A stretch of DNA of 64,000 bases, taken from NCBI RefSeq assembly GCF_050624435.1, contig NC_134541.1, forward strand, positions 106,758,277 to 106,822,276. The letters run 5' to 3'. Both the position numbers and the translations under genes were made by a program. Below the pieces are notes generated by a model that was given only the letters and a program-made list of their open reading frames with translations, searched no databases and was not told the origin of the DNA. The DNA comes from Tenrec ecaudatus. Taxonomy: Eukaryota > Chordata > Mammalia > Afrosoricida > Tenrecidae. How positions within the stretch are numbered: the first letter of the stretch is position 1; every line of letters begins with the position of its first letter. Positions 1 through 9,955 of this stretch are shown piece after piece.

Positions 1-865
1 CTGGAACAGAACCAGGGATCAACTCGGAGAGGAAGTGGGCTGGGAATGGTGACCAAGGAGACGAAGAGCGAGGTGTAGGGATTGGCGGAGGGGAAGCTGG
101 CCTGACCTGTCAGCCTTCCCCCAGTTCACCATAGAAAGTTCAAAGAGAACAGAAGACAGACGGACCCGGACACGGTCCTCAGAGATGTGTGCAAACTGAA
201 AGAAAGAGTCAGAAAAGGTTACACACTCTATTGTCTCCTATAGGCGGCATCTCTAAGAAGAACTGAGGGGAGGAGGACAGGGACGGGGGATGGGGGGGTG
301 AGCAACACGCAGGCACAGCTTCAAAGATGGGGCCACCTGGAGTTCTTTGGGGTGGTGAGACCTCGCTGGGTCCTGGCTGGGCAGCTGCATTCACAAATAA
401 CCTGATCGATATATGAAAACTCATAGAATGCTCCCCCTCCCCAATGAGATAGACGGCTCTGCTGCCTGTTAAAATGAAATTAAAACCGGATGTGCTGGAA
501 CGTGGCTGCACTAAATTTAGTTTCCCTGCAACGCCGCGGGAAGAGGAGTCTGACAAGGAGAAGTGGGCGCAGGCACAAAGACAGGCCGCGAGCCGTTCCC
601 ACCTGTCAGAGCCACGCTGGCAGCTCACATCTTCCGCAAGTAGCTGGGGAGGGAGGGGGCCAGTGGGAGAGGGAGGAGAAGGGGGGAGTGGGAAGCTCAC
701 AGGGAGGAAGAGGGGCAGTGATGGATAAGGCAGAAAAAGAAAAGGTCTTTTGAGAAGGCCAGTGTTTCTCAGGTAGTAATGGTCACGGAAAGCCCTGGGC
801 GTCCTGTAAAGATGCAGGTCCTGGAGAGGCTGGGCCACAGGGTTCTGCATCTCTAACAAGCTTCC
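1..865. other. No gene recognised; single-copy-looking DNA
   Basis: This is GC-moderate sequence with no recognised repeat, exon or RNA gene. Short plus-strand open frames near 474-753 have no family resemblance. Confidence 0.5.
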
Positions 866-880
866 TGATACTGGCACTGG

Positions 881-1104
881 AGCTGGGGCTGGGGCTGGGG
901 CTGGGGCTGGGGCTGGGGCTGGCCTGGGGCTGGGGCTGGCCTGGGGCTGGGGCTGGCCTGGGGCTGGGGCTGGGGCTGGGCCTGGGGCTGGGGCTGGCCT
1001 GGGGCTGGGGCTTGCCTGGGGCTGGGGCTGGGCTGGGGCTGGGGCTGGGGCTGGGCTGGGGGGGGCTGGAGCTCTGACTGAGGCTGGGGCTGGGCTGGGG
1101 CTGA
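881..1104. repeat. GGGGCT hexanucleotide minisatellite
   Basis: The tract is about 220 bp of GGGGCT units, interrupted by longer GGCCTGGGGCT variants and one G-rich run near 1060. It creates a false 323-residue Pro/Ala-rich frame on the minus strand. The plus strand has many consecutive G4 runs spaced by CT. Confidence 0.95.
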
Positions 1105-1309
1105 TGGTGAACAGGGACCCCATCTTAAGGAGCTGGTCCACCTGTATCAACGTGGCAGCATGCTGAGAGGGCAGGAACACATGTGGACTTGATGGGGAGC
1201 CATTGGTGGATCACCATGTGAGTTGAGACCTCTGACAGCTGTTGAGTGCCGTGCAGAAGCCAGCTGACATTTTCAGTGACCACGGGTAAGAGGTGGGGTT
1301 CTTTACTCC

Positions 1310-1400
1310 CATACAGGAGACCCCAGTTCAATTCCCACCCATGTACCTCCCCACAGCCACCACCTGCCTGTTGCTGGAGGTTGAGTGATGCTGGCTTGCT
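1310..1400 (+). mobile_element. Fragment of second afrotherian SINE type
   Basis: It has the GAGACCCCAGTTCAATTCCC tRNA-like B-box region followed by the CCATGTACCTC and CAGCCACCACC motifs seen again at 19,110 and 45,430. The 3' part is lost at the SPIN insertion. Confidence 0.6.
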
Positions 1401-1418
1401 GAGTGGTTTGCCCTAGAG

Positions 1419-1579
1419 CAGCGGTTCCCAACCTGTGGGTCGTGACCCCATTTTCATAACAGTAGCAAAATTACAGTTATGAAGTAGCAACAAAAATAAT
1501 GTTATGGTTGGGGGGTCACCACAACATGAGGAACTGTGTTAAAGGATTCGCAGCATTAGGAAGGTTGAGAGAACCACTG
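1419..1579 (+). mobile_element. SPIN-type hAT element (non-autonomous), complete ends
   Basis: The 161-bp element starts CAGCGGTTCCCAACCTGTGG and ends GTTGAGAGAACCACTG, giving imperfect terminal inverted repeats. It is flanked by 8-bp duplications CCCTAGAG (1411-1418) and CCCTGGAG (1580-1587), the size and CTAGAG core expected of hAT/SPIN. Internal AACAGTAGCAAAATTACAG and GGTCACCACAACATGAGG match SPIN MITEs as I know them. Confidence 0.88.
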
Positions 1580-1774
1580 CCCTGGAGCATCCAGATTAAA
1601 GTCGCCTAGGAAGACAGACCTAGCGATCTGCCCACCAAAACCTGCAATTCTGATTCACAACCACTAGTGGGGACATCATGGGGACATCGCGGGACCAGGC
1701 AGCATTTCATTCCTTCATGCACGAGGTCACTATTCAAGCGGGTTTAGATGTGACTGCAGCTTTTGATGACTCAT

Positions 1775-1956
1775 GAACCCCCGTGACACTGTGGTCACCT
1801 ATTGAGTTGCTAATCTTACAGTGAGCAGTGTAAAGCCACCAGCCGCTCCATGGCAGAAAGATGAGGCTTTGTCCTCCAGTTAAGAGTTACAGACTCAGAA
1901 ACCCCCAGAGTTACCGTGAGTCTGACTCCACTCGATGGTAGTGAGTTGGTTTTTTG
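1775..1956 (+). mobile_element. AfroSINE
   Basis: Nearly full length. GAAAGATGAGGCTTT, AAGAGTTACAGACTCAGAAA and the end CTCGATGGTAGTGAGTT are intact; the tRNA-like head is diverged. Confidence 0.85.
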
Positions 1957-1968
1957 GAACAACATCAG

Positions 1969-2440
1969 AGAAGCCCTGGTGGCATCAGGGGTGTACACGG
2001 AGCTGCCATCCTCAAGGCCAGCAGTTCAAGCCCACCAGCTACTCTGCAGGAGAACGATGAGTCCATCTATCCCCACAGAGATGAGTCCATCCATCCCCAT
2101 AGAGATGAGTCCATCTATTCCCCACAGAGATGGGTCCATCTATCCCCACAGAGATGAGTCCATCCATCCCCATAGAGATGAGTCCATCCGTCCCCATAGA
2201 GATGAGTCCATCCGTCCCCATAGACATGAGTCCATCTATCCCCATAGAGATGAGTCCATCCATCCCCATAGAGATGAGTCCATCCATCCCCATAGAAATG
2301 AGTCCATCCATCCCATAGAGATGAGTCAATCTATCCCCATAGAGATGAGTCCATCTATCCCCACAGAGCTCGGCGGTCTCTGAACCCCACAGGGGCCGTT
2401 CCCCTCTGTCTTATTAGGGTCGCTGTGAGTCAAAATGCAG
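1969..2440 (+). mobile_element. AfroSINE split by an internal minisatellite
   Basis: The SINE head (AAGCCCTGGTGGCAT to GGAGAAC) occupies 1969-2055 and its tail (GTCTCTGAACCCCACAGGGG to GTGAGTC) 2369-2440. The 313 bp between them is the 24-bp array. Confidence 0.85.
2056..2368. repeat. 24-bp minisatellite, 13 units
   Basis: Units begin GATGAGTCCATC and end CCCATAGA, with CCATC/CTATC variants, one 25-bp and one 23-bp unit. Because 24 is a multiple of 3, every frame stays open, which gives false repeat proteins (MSPSIPIE and relatives) on both strands. Confidence 0.97.
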
Positions 2441-2567
2441 GAAAAAGACAGGGCTCTCCACCCCCATAAAGAGTGACAGTCTTAGAAACCCACAGGGCAG
2501 TTCTACCCTGTCCTGCAGGGCCGCTATGAGTCGGAATTGACTTGGTGCAGTGTGTTTGGGTTTGGCT
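2441..2567 (+). mobile_element. AfroSINE, 3' half
   Basis: Begins mid-element at GAAAAAGACAGGGCTCT and runs to the GGTTTGGGTTTGG-like tail. Confidence 0.85.
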
Positions 2568-3340
2568 GCAACGTGGACATTTCCAAACCCCTGACTGACC
2601 CCAGAGAAGCTCGGCCAACGTCCCTCCTGGCCACACAACATTCCCCCACTGGTTTATTCTAAGGGGTCACCTGACCAAGGGATCCCTCATCATGCATTGG
2701 CTTAAGTGGGCAGCCACTAACCTAAGGGGAAGGGGGGACCCCACCCAGCAGCTGCACGGGAGAAAGGCCAGGACAGCTGCTCCCATTGAATGACAGAGGG
2801 CAGCCTGGGGCACTTCCCACTCGGTGTCTCTGTGGGTCCACTGGGTGGCCTCTCACCACCACACCACCATTGCCCCCAGTGTCCTGCAAGGGGCAGCTTC
2901 TCACAGCCCCCTGAGCAAGGCTGCGCTGGGGAGTGTTGGGGCAGGGCTTCTCTGGGAAAAAAGCCCAGGGCCTAGTCTGCTGGGGGGTGGGGTGGGGGTG
3001 CTGATTAGCATACAAATCACTGAGTTTTACTTCTAGCTCTGAGCCGATCCAGGCTAATGAAGCGATTGCTTTAAAAGTCTATCTCTCCTGAAACATCTAA
3101 TTAATCTGATGTGGGAAGGTGCTGTGAACCAGCCTCAGCCAAGCTCGCTGGGGTGGAGAGAAGGAGACAGTGGGGGGTGGGGGGACAGCAATCACCAGCA
3201 GCATGTTGGGGAGGGTGGCCCACCCCGCATGGGTTTCACAGGGCAGCCAGTGATCAGAGGCAATGCAGGGGCTGTAGCTCCAAGATCAGGGAAGTGGGAG
3301 AGGGGAGGAGGGCAGTGCCAACAGTGTGCGCTGGTTCAAA
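2568..3340. other. No gene; includes an AT-rich block at 3000-3115
   Basis: No repeat is recognised. The sub-block 3000-3115 carries TTAGCATACAAAT, GGCTAATGAAGCGATTG and CTAATTAATCTGATG, which are homeodomain/POU-like words. Confidence 0.4.
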
Positions 3341-3368
3341 GTGCACACACACACACACACACACACAC
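3341..3368. repeat. (AC)n microsatellite
   Basis: About 14 CA dinucleotides, ending in ACGTG. Confidence 0.97.
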
Positions 3369-3689
3369 GTGATTGGTCATCCACAGTGGAAGCTTTCAGC
3401 GGAGCTTCCCGACTCACATAGACCAGGAAGACAGAGCTGGAAATTCACCAGTGGAAACCTCAGAAGGGAACGTGGGCTGACCACATATTCGGAAGCCCCA
3501 CTGGGCGGGGCCAGTCACTGCAGGAGTTGGTCGTGCTTGGTGAGGGAAAGGGCCCATCGAGGCCAAGGGAGACCGGATGAGATGGGCTCTCACAACCTCT
3601 GAAACACTGACCTCTAATGCTGGGGGAGTGAGGACGGGGCCGCCAGCCGGGAGCATGCTGTCCCGCAGTGCACACAGTCACCATGAGTT

Positions 3690-4145
3690 ACAGCTATCTG
3701 CCCACCCACTCACCTACCCACCCACACACCTGCCCACCTACCCATCTACTCACCTATGTCCCAACACACCTGTCCACCTACCTACCTATCATTAGCTAGC
3801 TTTCTTCCTTTTTCTATTGTCCACATCTACCTGTCATCCATACTTATCTATCTTTCTATTATTCATATTCATTTATCATCTATATTGCTCATCTATTCCT
3901 TACCACTATCCAGATCTATTTTTCTATTGTCCATATCCATCTATTATCTATCTCCATCTCTTATCCTTACCTACTTCTCATCCATATCTTTCTATGCTTA
4001 TATTATCCATGTCTAGCCACCCCTCATCCGTATCTATATGTCATATATTTCTATCTGTCCTTCTCTACATTGCCCATACCCATGTATGTCTCATCCATAT
4101 CTACTTACCTGCCTATCTGACATCCATCTCTCTCTACAAGACACA
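3690..4145. repeat. Degenerate CCAC / ATCT tetranucleotide tract
   Basis: About 450 bp of pyrimidine-rich, decayed CCAC and then CTAT/ATCT units. Predicted frames in it are low complexity. Confidence 0.85.
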
Positions 4146-4231
4146 CGTCACACTTGGTCATGGCGAAGCTCTCTAAAGCCATTAACCCGCGTGATTGTCG
4201 TGGCAACCAAGTAAGATGCTTTCTGGTTGAG

Positions 4232-4315
4232 GAATCCCAGGCCCAGAGAGGTTGGTGACAACCACCCAAGGACACAGCTAGTGGGCAGAGGCATCTGACT
4301 TCATGCCCACTCTTT
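4232..4315 (+). mobile_element. MIR fragment
   Basis: CCCAGAGAGGTTGGTGACAA followed by AAGGACACAGCTAGTGGGCA is the MIR core region. Confidence 0.65.
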
Positions 4316-5336
4316 CAAATGCACCCATGGGTGCCACAGACCCCAGACTGAGAGGACAAAGGGTGTGCAGGGGGAAAGCTGCCAGCTGCTGGATGATGGA
4401 AGCAAGTCCGTGCTGAGCCCCTCTCTACTCCATGCTGTGCACCCCAGCCCCCACCCCGTCTGCATGAGGATGAAGAGGCAGGTACTCTTATCAGGGAGAC
4501 ATCGGTGCACTGAGGCCCCTCATATGCAGCCACCTTGTCTGTCAGGGGAGACATGCGTGTAACTGTGTCGCAGGTTTCAGCAGAGCTTCCAGGCTGGGAC
4601 AGGCGAGGGAGAAAGAGACCTGGCCTCACTCAGGCTGAGAGATCCCCACCCCACCCCAGGACTGGGGCTGCCAGGTGACCACGGGACCCTCTCCCTACTC
4701 CCAGCACCAACTGAATGGCTGCTTCTGCTCCAGGCTCCAAGAGCTAGCACACTCACCACATATGCACACGCAGGCTACACTCACTGCTGCTGATATATCC
4801 CGTGTGTGCTGCTAATACAGGCCTTCTGTCCCAAGCTCCGTTTACCCACAATGCCAGGGGCCACCCCATTTCTCCCACGTGCCAAGGGCAGTCCTGACTA
4901 CCCACAATGCCAGGGTTGTCCTGGTGGAGAAGACGGAGGACAAACTACAGCTCCCGTGGGCGTCTGCTCAAAATGATCTTTGATTTCTCAGGGTTCTCCT
5001 TGGTAACTCTCTACCAGGGCTGGTCGTGTCCCCCTGCCCAGGGTGCTGGGGGATGTCTGGCGGGTTACCGCTGGCATGGAGCAGGTAGAGGCCGGGCACA
5101 CTGAGAAACAACCTGCAGTGCCCGGGACTGCCACCTACAACAGAGAATGTCCGTGCCCCAATCCCAGCAGAAGCCCCTGTGTGGCACAAATGATGTATGT
5201 GCTTGGCTGCTGACTCAGAGGTGGGGGCACCCACGGGCGACCCTGCCCTGTGTGGCCCATCCTTGGCCCAGACAAGGGAGAGAGTCCATGCACAGGAGTC
5301 CTCTGATTTTACCACTCGTGTGTGCTTCAGCCAGGA
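4316..5336. other. No gene; weak SINE fragment and unique DNA
   Basis: A piece of the second SINE type (GCAGGTTTCAGCAGAGCTTCC) lies at 4570-4622. The phrase ACCCACAATGCCAGGG occurs twice, at 4844 and 4900. Nothing else is recognised. Confidence 0.45.
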
Positions 5337-5520
5337 AGGAATCCTGGTGGTGCAGTGACTAAGCGCTGGACTACTAACTTGCCAGGTCAGCAGTTCAAAC
5401 CCACCAAAGACCCCCCGAATCCTTCCCACTCAGAGGACAGACCAGGAGACTCTGTGGGGCAGTTCTCTTCTGCCCTGTAGGGTCACTGCCAGCCTGAACC
5501 CACTGGAGGGCGGCAGGCTG
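5337..5520 (+). mobile_element. AfroSINE
   Basis: Full head (AATCCTGGTGGTGCAGTGAC, GGTCAGCAGTTCAAACCCACC). The middle third is diverged. Confidence 0.8.
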
Positions 5521-5773
5521 TGGAGGGAAACCTGCCAGCATTGTAGCAGGAGTCTGAATGGATCGTGGCTGAGGCAGCTCATTCAAGAACCAGCGACCTG
5601 TGCACATTGCCTGAGCCGCGGGGGCCACTCCCAGAGATGCGAGCCTACTATGTCGTGAGTTAGGGGAGGCAAAGAGCGATGGCTTTTCATTGTAAGTCTT
5701 TCTATTTTCTGTGTTTCAACCGTACATATGACTGTCATAAAGTCTGTGCATGGTGACCCCCTCTGGCACGTAT

Positions 5774-5987
5774 GGGAGCCGTGTGGGGTAGTGGTTACAG
5801 GTTGGGCTGCGAACTGCGAGGTCAGCAGTTCAAACCCACCAGGTGCTCTAAGGGAGAAAGATGAGGCTCTCTGCTCCTGGAAAGACTCAGTCTCAGGAAT
5901 GGACAGGGGCAGTTCTACCCTGACCTATAGGGTCGCTATGGACAGGCATCAGCTGAAGGCAGTGAGTTTGGGTTTGGGGTTTGGTTG
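5774..5987 (+). mobile_element. AfroSINE, full length
   Basis: Head GGGAGCCGTGTGGGGTAGTGG, B-box-like GGTCAGCAGTTCAAACC, and tail AGGGTCGCTATG ending GCAGTGAGTTTGGGTTTGG. Confidence 0.9.
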
Positions 5988-6032
5988 CACCGAGGGTCAC
6001 TGTGAGTCAGAGCCACTCCCTGCCGGCGAGGC

Positions 6033-6170
6033 ACTGCTGACTCAGCAGCCCCACAAGACAGGGTAGCACTGCCGCTTGCGGGCTTCCAAGACTGCAGCTC
6101 TTTCCGGGAGCAGACAGCCCGTCTTTCTCCCTCGACAGCGATGGGTGCCTACATGCCTGAGTGAGCGTGC
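6033..6170 (-). mobile_element. AfroSINE, inverted, partial
   Basis: TTCCAAGACTGCAGCTCTTT then GGGAGCAGACAGCCCGTCTT read as the reverse complement of the SINE middle; the head is missing. Confidence 0.75.
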
Positions 6171-6453
6171 CTCCCTGTGTGAGGTCACCAAGGGGCTGGA
6201 ACACGTAGGAGGCACCAGAATACACACACCCACTCTTACCAGGGTGGCACCCCCAGAAAACAGGGGGACAGGAGGGGAAGAAGTGAGGAGTGGGGTTATC
6301 CATCTGTGATTCACCCAAGCATACATGGAGGCTCTTGCGCTTTAGTGAAAGGGGTCTGGGGGAGGAAGGCAGCCAGAGAAGCAGGAGTACAGGGAGCCTG
6401 CCAGGTGGGCATGAAGCAGCTTCAGGAGGAAGAGAAAGTCTCTCCCTCTAGGG

Positions 6454-6646
6454 CAGTGGTTCTCAACCTGCCTCCTGCCGTGACCCTTTCATACCATTCC
6501 TCATGCTGTGGTGACCCTCCAATCATAAAATTATTTTCATTGCTACTTCATCACTATAATGTTGCTACTGGTATGAATCGGGCGACCCCTGTGAAAGGCT
6601 CATTCGACCTCCAAGGGGGTTGAGACCCACAGGTTGAGAACTGCTG
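6454..6646 (-). mobile_element. SPIN-type hAT element, complete ends
   Basis: The 193-bp element starts CAGTGGTTCTCAACCTGCC and ends CACAGGTTGAGAACTGCTG. It is in the opposite orientation to the copy at 1419 and keeps more of the other end (GGCGACCCCTGTGAAAGG). Flanks CTCTAGGG (6446-6453) and ATCTAGAG (6647-6654) agree at 6 of 8 positions, consistent with a decayed duplication. Confidence 0.87.
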
Positions 6647-6654
6647 ATCTAGAG

Positions 6655-7833
6655 GACCCCGGACAGAGTCCGGCCAGGGGGAGACAAAGTCCTGCGGCCA
6701 TCACCGCTCGTCCAAGTCTGACTCAGGCTCTGTGGCGGGAGCCCTGTGTAGTTTTACACCAGGGAGCGACATTACCCTGGCAGAAGGTTTACAGCCCTTG
6801 CTGCACCTCCCAGGATTCCCTGGGGGCTCTCTCATCAGGGGAGGGGTTTCCGGGATTCTGACAATTGGGTTCGGTTCTGCAGTGGTATACCTCGGTTCTT
6901 GCTTCGTGGTGCTGAAAGAATCCACGTGGCAGAAGCACTTTGTAATCCCAGTGACTTTTAGGAGGGAAAGGGAAGTTTCAGGTACCCCAGTCTCAAGAGA
7001 TATACGCTGTTTCTGGAAAGCATGCCAGGCTGTGTGGAAACATGCCGGAGCTCATGACTGAACGGGCCACCAGGTGGGAAGGACACTGGAACAGGATCTG
7101 GGAGTGATCATGTGCTGGGGCGCAAGAGCAGCTGATCCCCAGCGGCCGAGGCCTGAGAGGGAGCTCGCTCAGCCCAGGGCCTGGGCAGCGCATGTGTGCC
7201 CTAGCCCTCCGACCTTCCAGAGCCCAGCTGAACAAGAGAAGAGGCGAGAAAGGGGGCAGGAGCCAGCCCTTGGCCAGCTGTTCTCCCCACTGGTTGGGGA
7301 GGCCTGGCTGAGGGTATTGGCTGATCTTAATGGCTGAGTTCAAGTACACCTGGGTGATGTGTGGCTGGTGCCTAGCATTGTGTGTGGGCCCAGGTTTAGC
7401 TTTACCTAGGACTAGGTGACTGTGTCTGAGCATGCTCAGCTCTGGATTTTCCCAGAGGTGTCTAATTAATATGCCTGATTTCTTTCCAACCCCTTTACCG
7501 TGGCATGGGAGACCTTCCTTCCATTTAGCACGGGCATTCGGGCGGACACCTGCTTTGTCCCTAATCTAGCTACCTGTCAATTGGAGCTTCTGTTTATAAG
7601 TCAGTGACACCCTACAAAGCCCGGCATCCCCCAACGTCCCCCGTATGTCCAATATCTGCTGCAGCCTCATCCCTGCCCCGCTGCAAGGCCACCAGGCCAG
7701 GCATCAAACCGCCGCCACTGGGTGAGAGCAGGCCCTAATCTCCTCCCCATTCTCCACCTTCATTGGGGTTTGCAAGAATGATTCGGCATGAAGTGCGAAG
7801 ACTCTTTTCTAGAAGCAGAAGCCACTGGAGAGG
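6655..7833. other. No gene; candidate regulatory block at 7440-7640
   Basis: No repeat is recognised in most of this stretch. 7440-7640 has TCTAATTAATATGCC and CTACCTGTCAATTGG, words that bind homeodomain and TALE factors in other contexts. Confidence 0.4.
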
Positions 7834-9110
7834 AGTGTGTGCGTGTGGTATGCATGTGGTATGTGTGTGGTGTGTGCTCTGTGTGGTGTGTGCTGTATGG
7901 TATGTGGTGTGTGGAGGGTGTGGTGTATGTGTGTGTATGTGAAGGTGTGTGTGTATGTGGTGTGTGGTGTATGTAGATGGTGTAATGAATGTGTATGGTG
8001 TAGTGTGTGGGTGTGTGTATGTGTAGATGGTGTAGTGTGTGTGCATGTGTGTGTGGGTATATGTGGTGTGTGGTGTGTGTAGATGGTGTGGTATGTGTCT
8101 ATGTGTGTATGTGGCATGGATGGTGTGTGTGTGTGTGGATGGTGATGTGTATGTGGATGGTGTAGTGTGTGGTGTATGTAGATGGTGTAGTGGGGGGTGT
8201 GGATGGTGTGGTTTATGTAGATGGTATAGTGTGTGGGGTGTGTGTGTAGAGGGTGTAGTGTAGTGTGGGGGTGTGGTGTGTGTGTGGATGGTGTGGTGTG
8301 TGTGTGTGTGTGTGTGGATAGTGTGGTGTGTGTAGATGGTGTAGTGTGTATGGTGTGTGTGTGGTGTATGTGGTGTGGATGGTTTGTGTGTAGATGGTGT
8401 GGTGTGTGGCGTGTGTGTGTGGATGGTGTGGTGTGTGGTGTATGTAGATGGTGTAGTGCAGGGGTATGGATGGTGTGGTATGTGGTATGTGTAGAGGGTG
8501 TAGTGTGTATGGTGTGTGTGTGGATGGTGTGGTGTGTGGTGTGTATAGATGGTGTAGTGTGGGGGTATGGATGGTGTGGTATGTGGTGTGTGTAGAGGGT
8601 GTAGTGTGGTGTGTGTGTGGATGGTGTGGTGTGTGTGTGGATGGTGTGGTATGTGGTGTGAGGGTGTGTTATGTGTAGATGGTGTAGTGTGGGGGGTGTG
8701 GATAGTGTTGTGTGTGGTGTGTGTAGATGCTGTAGTGTGTGTGGTGTGTGTGTGGTTTGTGTGGTGTGTGTAGATGGTGTACTGTGTGTAGATGTTGTAG
8801 TGTGTGGCGTGTGTGTGTGGATGGTATCGTGTGTGTGGTGTGTGTAGATGGTGTAGTGTGGGGGGTATGGATGGTGTGGTATGTGGTGTGTGTAGATGTT
8901 GTAGTGTGTGGGGTGTGTGGGGTGTGTGTGGATGATATAGTGTGTGTGGTGTGTGTAGATGGTGTAGTGTGGGGGTATGGATGGTGTGGTATGTGGTGTG
9001 TGAAGATGTAGTGTTTGGGGTGTGTGTGGTATGTGTAGAGGGTGTGGTATATGGGGTGTGTGTGTGGTGTGTGTAGATGATGTAGTGTATGGGGTGTGTG
9101 GGGTGTGTGC
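7834..9110. repeat. 1.3-kb TG-rich minisatellite
   Basis: Built from variants of GTGTAGATGGTGTAGTGTG and TATGGATGGTGTGGTATG, with nearly all pyrimidines on one strand being T. A longer imperfect period is visible: GGGGTATGGATGGTGTGG recurs at 8461, 8562, 8862 and 8972. It generates the window's longest open frame (minus strand, Thr/His/Pro-rich), which is not a gene. Confidence 0.97.
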
Positions 9111-9394
9111 TCACTCCATCTCCCCCACAACTGGCATCTCAGTGAAACTTTGGCAGTCACAGTTGGCTGGTTGGAACAGAAATATGAAATTAGTATTTTC
9201 ACTTCCACTTAAGCTTCTCCATGATTTGTTTAAAAAAACACACACAGTAAAGCCAGCAGTCGCTGGGGCTTGGCAGTGGAGTGGTTAGTGGTTATGAAAT
9301 TTCAGAGTGTGGGCCATGGGCTGGGTGGCTTCCCACACTCCCTGCCTGGCGACTGGGTGGGTGTGTGGGACCAGGCCTGTTTCCGCCTTTAGAG

Positions 9395-9430
9395 CAGTGG
9401 TTCTCAACCTGTGGGTCGCGACCCCTTTGT
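9395..9430 (+). mobile_element. SPIN 5' end, truncated
   Basis: The first 35 bp of SPIN (CAGTGGTTCTCAACCTGTGG, then GTCGCGACCCCTTT), then an abrupt switch to MIR-like sequence. Confidence 0.8.
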
Positions 9431-9464
9431 TCTAGCTATACACAATCAGTTATGCCCCAGCACC

Positions 9465-9550
9465 ACAAGGTAGGGACTATGGTCACCCTCATCTCATACA
9501 TGAGGCACAGAGGGGTCACATCAGTCACCCAAGGTCACATCGCTTCAAAG
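9465..9550 (+). mobile_element. MIR fragment
   Basis: CTCATCTCATACATGAGGCA and CAGTCACCCAAGGTCACATCG follow the MIR core order. Confidence 0.7.
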
Positions 9551-9589
9551 GGGCAGCAGTGGGCTGCGGGCCAAGCCATCGGACACTAA

Positions 9590-9955
9590 TGACGGATGGT
9601 GCTGTGAAGAGTATCGGAAGCACCCTGGAATTCCAGAGGAACAGCCAGACCTGTCTGGGAGGAAGTACAGCCAGAGTGCTTCTTGGAGGTGAAGATGGCG
9701 AGACTTCTCGTGTATTTGGACGTGGTATCCAAAGGGACCAGACCCTGCAGAAGGACATGCGTGATAAAGTGGAGGGACGATGAGAAAAGAGGAAGGCCCT
9801 CACGGAGATGGATGGGCACAGTGGCTGCAACAATGGGCTCACACATCAGAACCAGGGAGCGAGGGGCCAGGACTGGGCAGTGTCTCCTTCAGTTGTGCAC
9901 AAGGTGCTGTCAGGCAGAGCGCACTCAATGGCGCCCAAGAGCAACAGCGATGACC
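9590..9955 (+). mobile_element. RTE-type LINE 3' end
   Basis: Translates in part to KRGRPSRRWMGTVAATMGSH, the basic GRPxxRW tail found at the C terminus of RTE/BovB reverse transcriptases, followed by the non-coding tail GGCGCCCAAGAGCAACAG. Confidence 0.82.

Noticed and set aside
209..1180. 323-residue minus-strand open frame, Pro/Ala-rich
   Set aside because: Its repetitive core is the GGGGCT array read backwards; no domain or conserved flank.
2056..2368. CRISPR-like array
   Set aside because: Units are contiguous without unique spacers and the genome is mammalian; it is a minisatellite.
1916..2383. Repeat proteins on both strands (8-residue periods)
   Set aside because: Produced by a 24-bp minisatellite, whose length is a multiple of three and has no stop in these frames.
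3756..4176. Leu/Ser/Tyr-rich frames that look membrane-like
   Set aside because: Translation of a decayed ATCT/CCAC tract.
7735..9114. 459-residue minus-strand frame, the longest in the window
   Set aside because: Pure TG/CA minisatellite translation; Thr/His/Pro low complexity.
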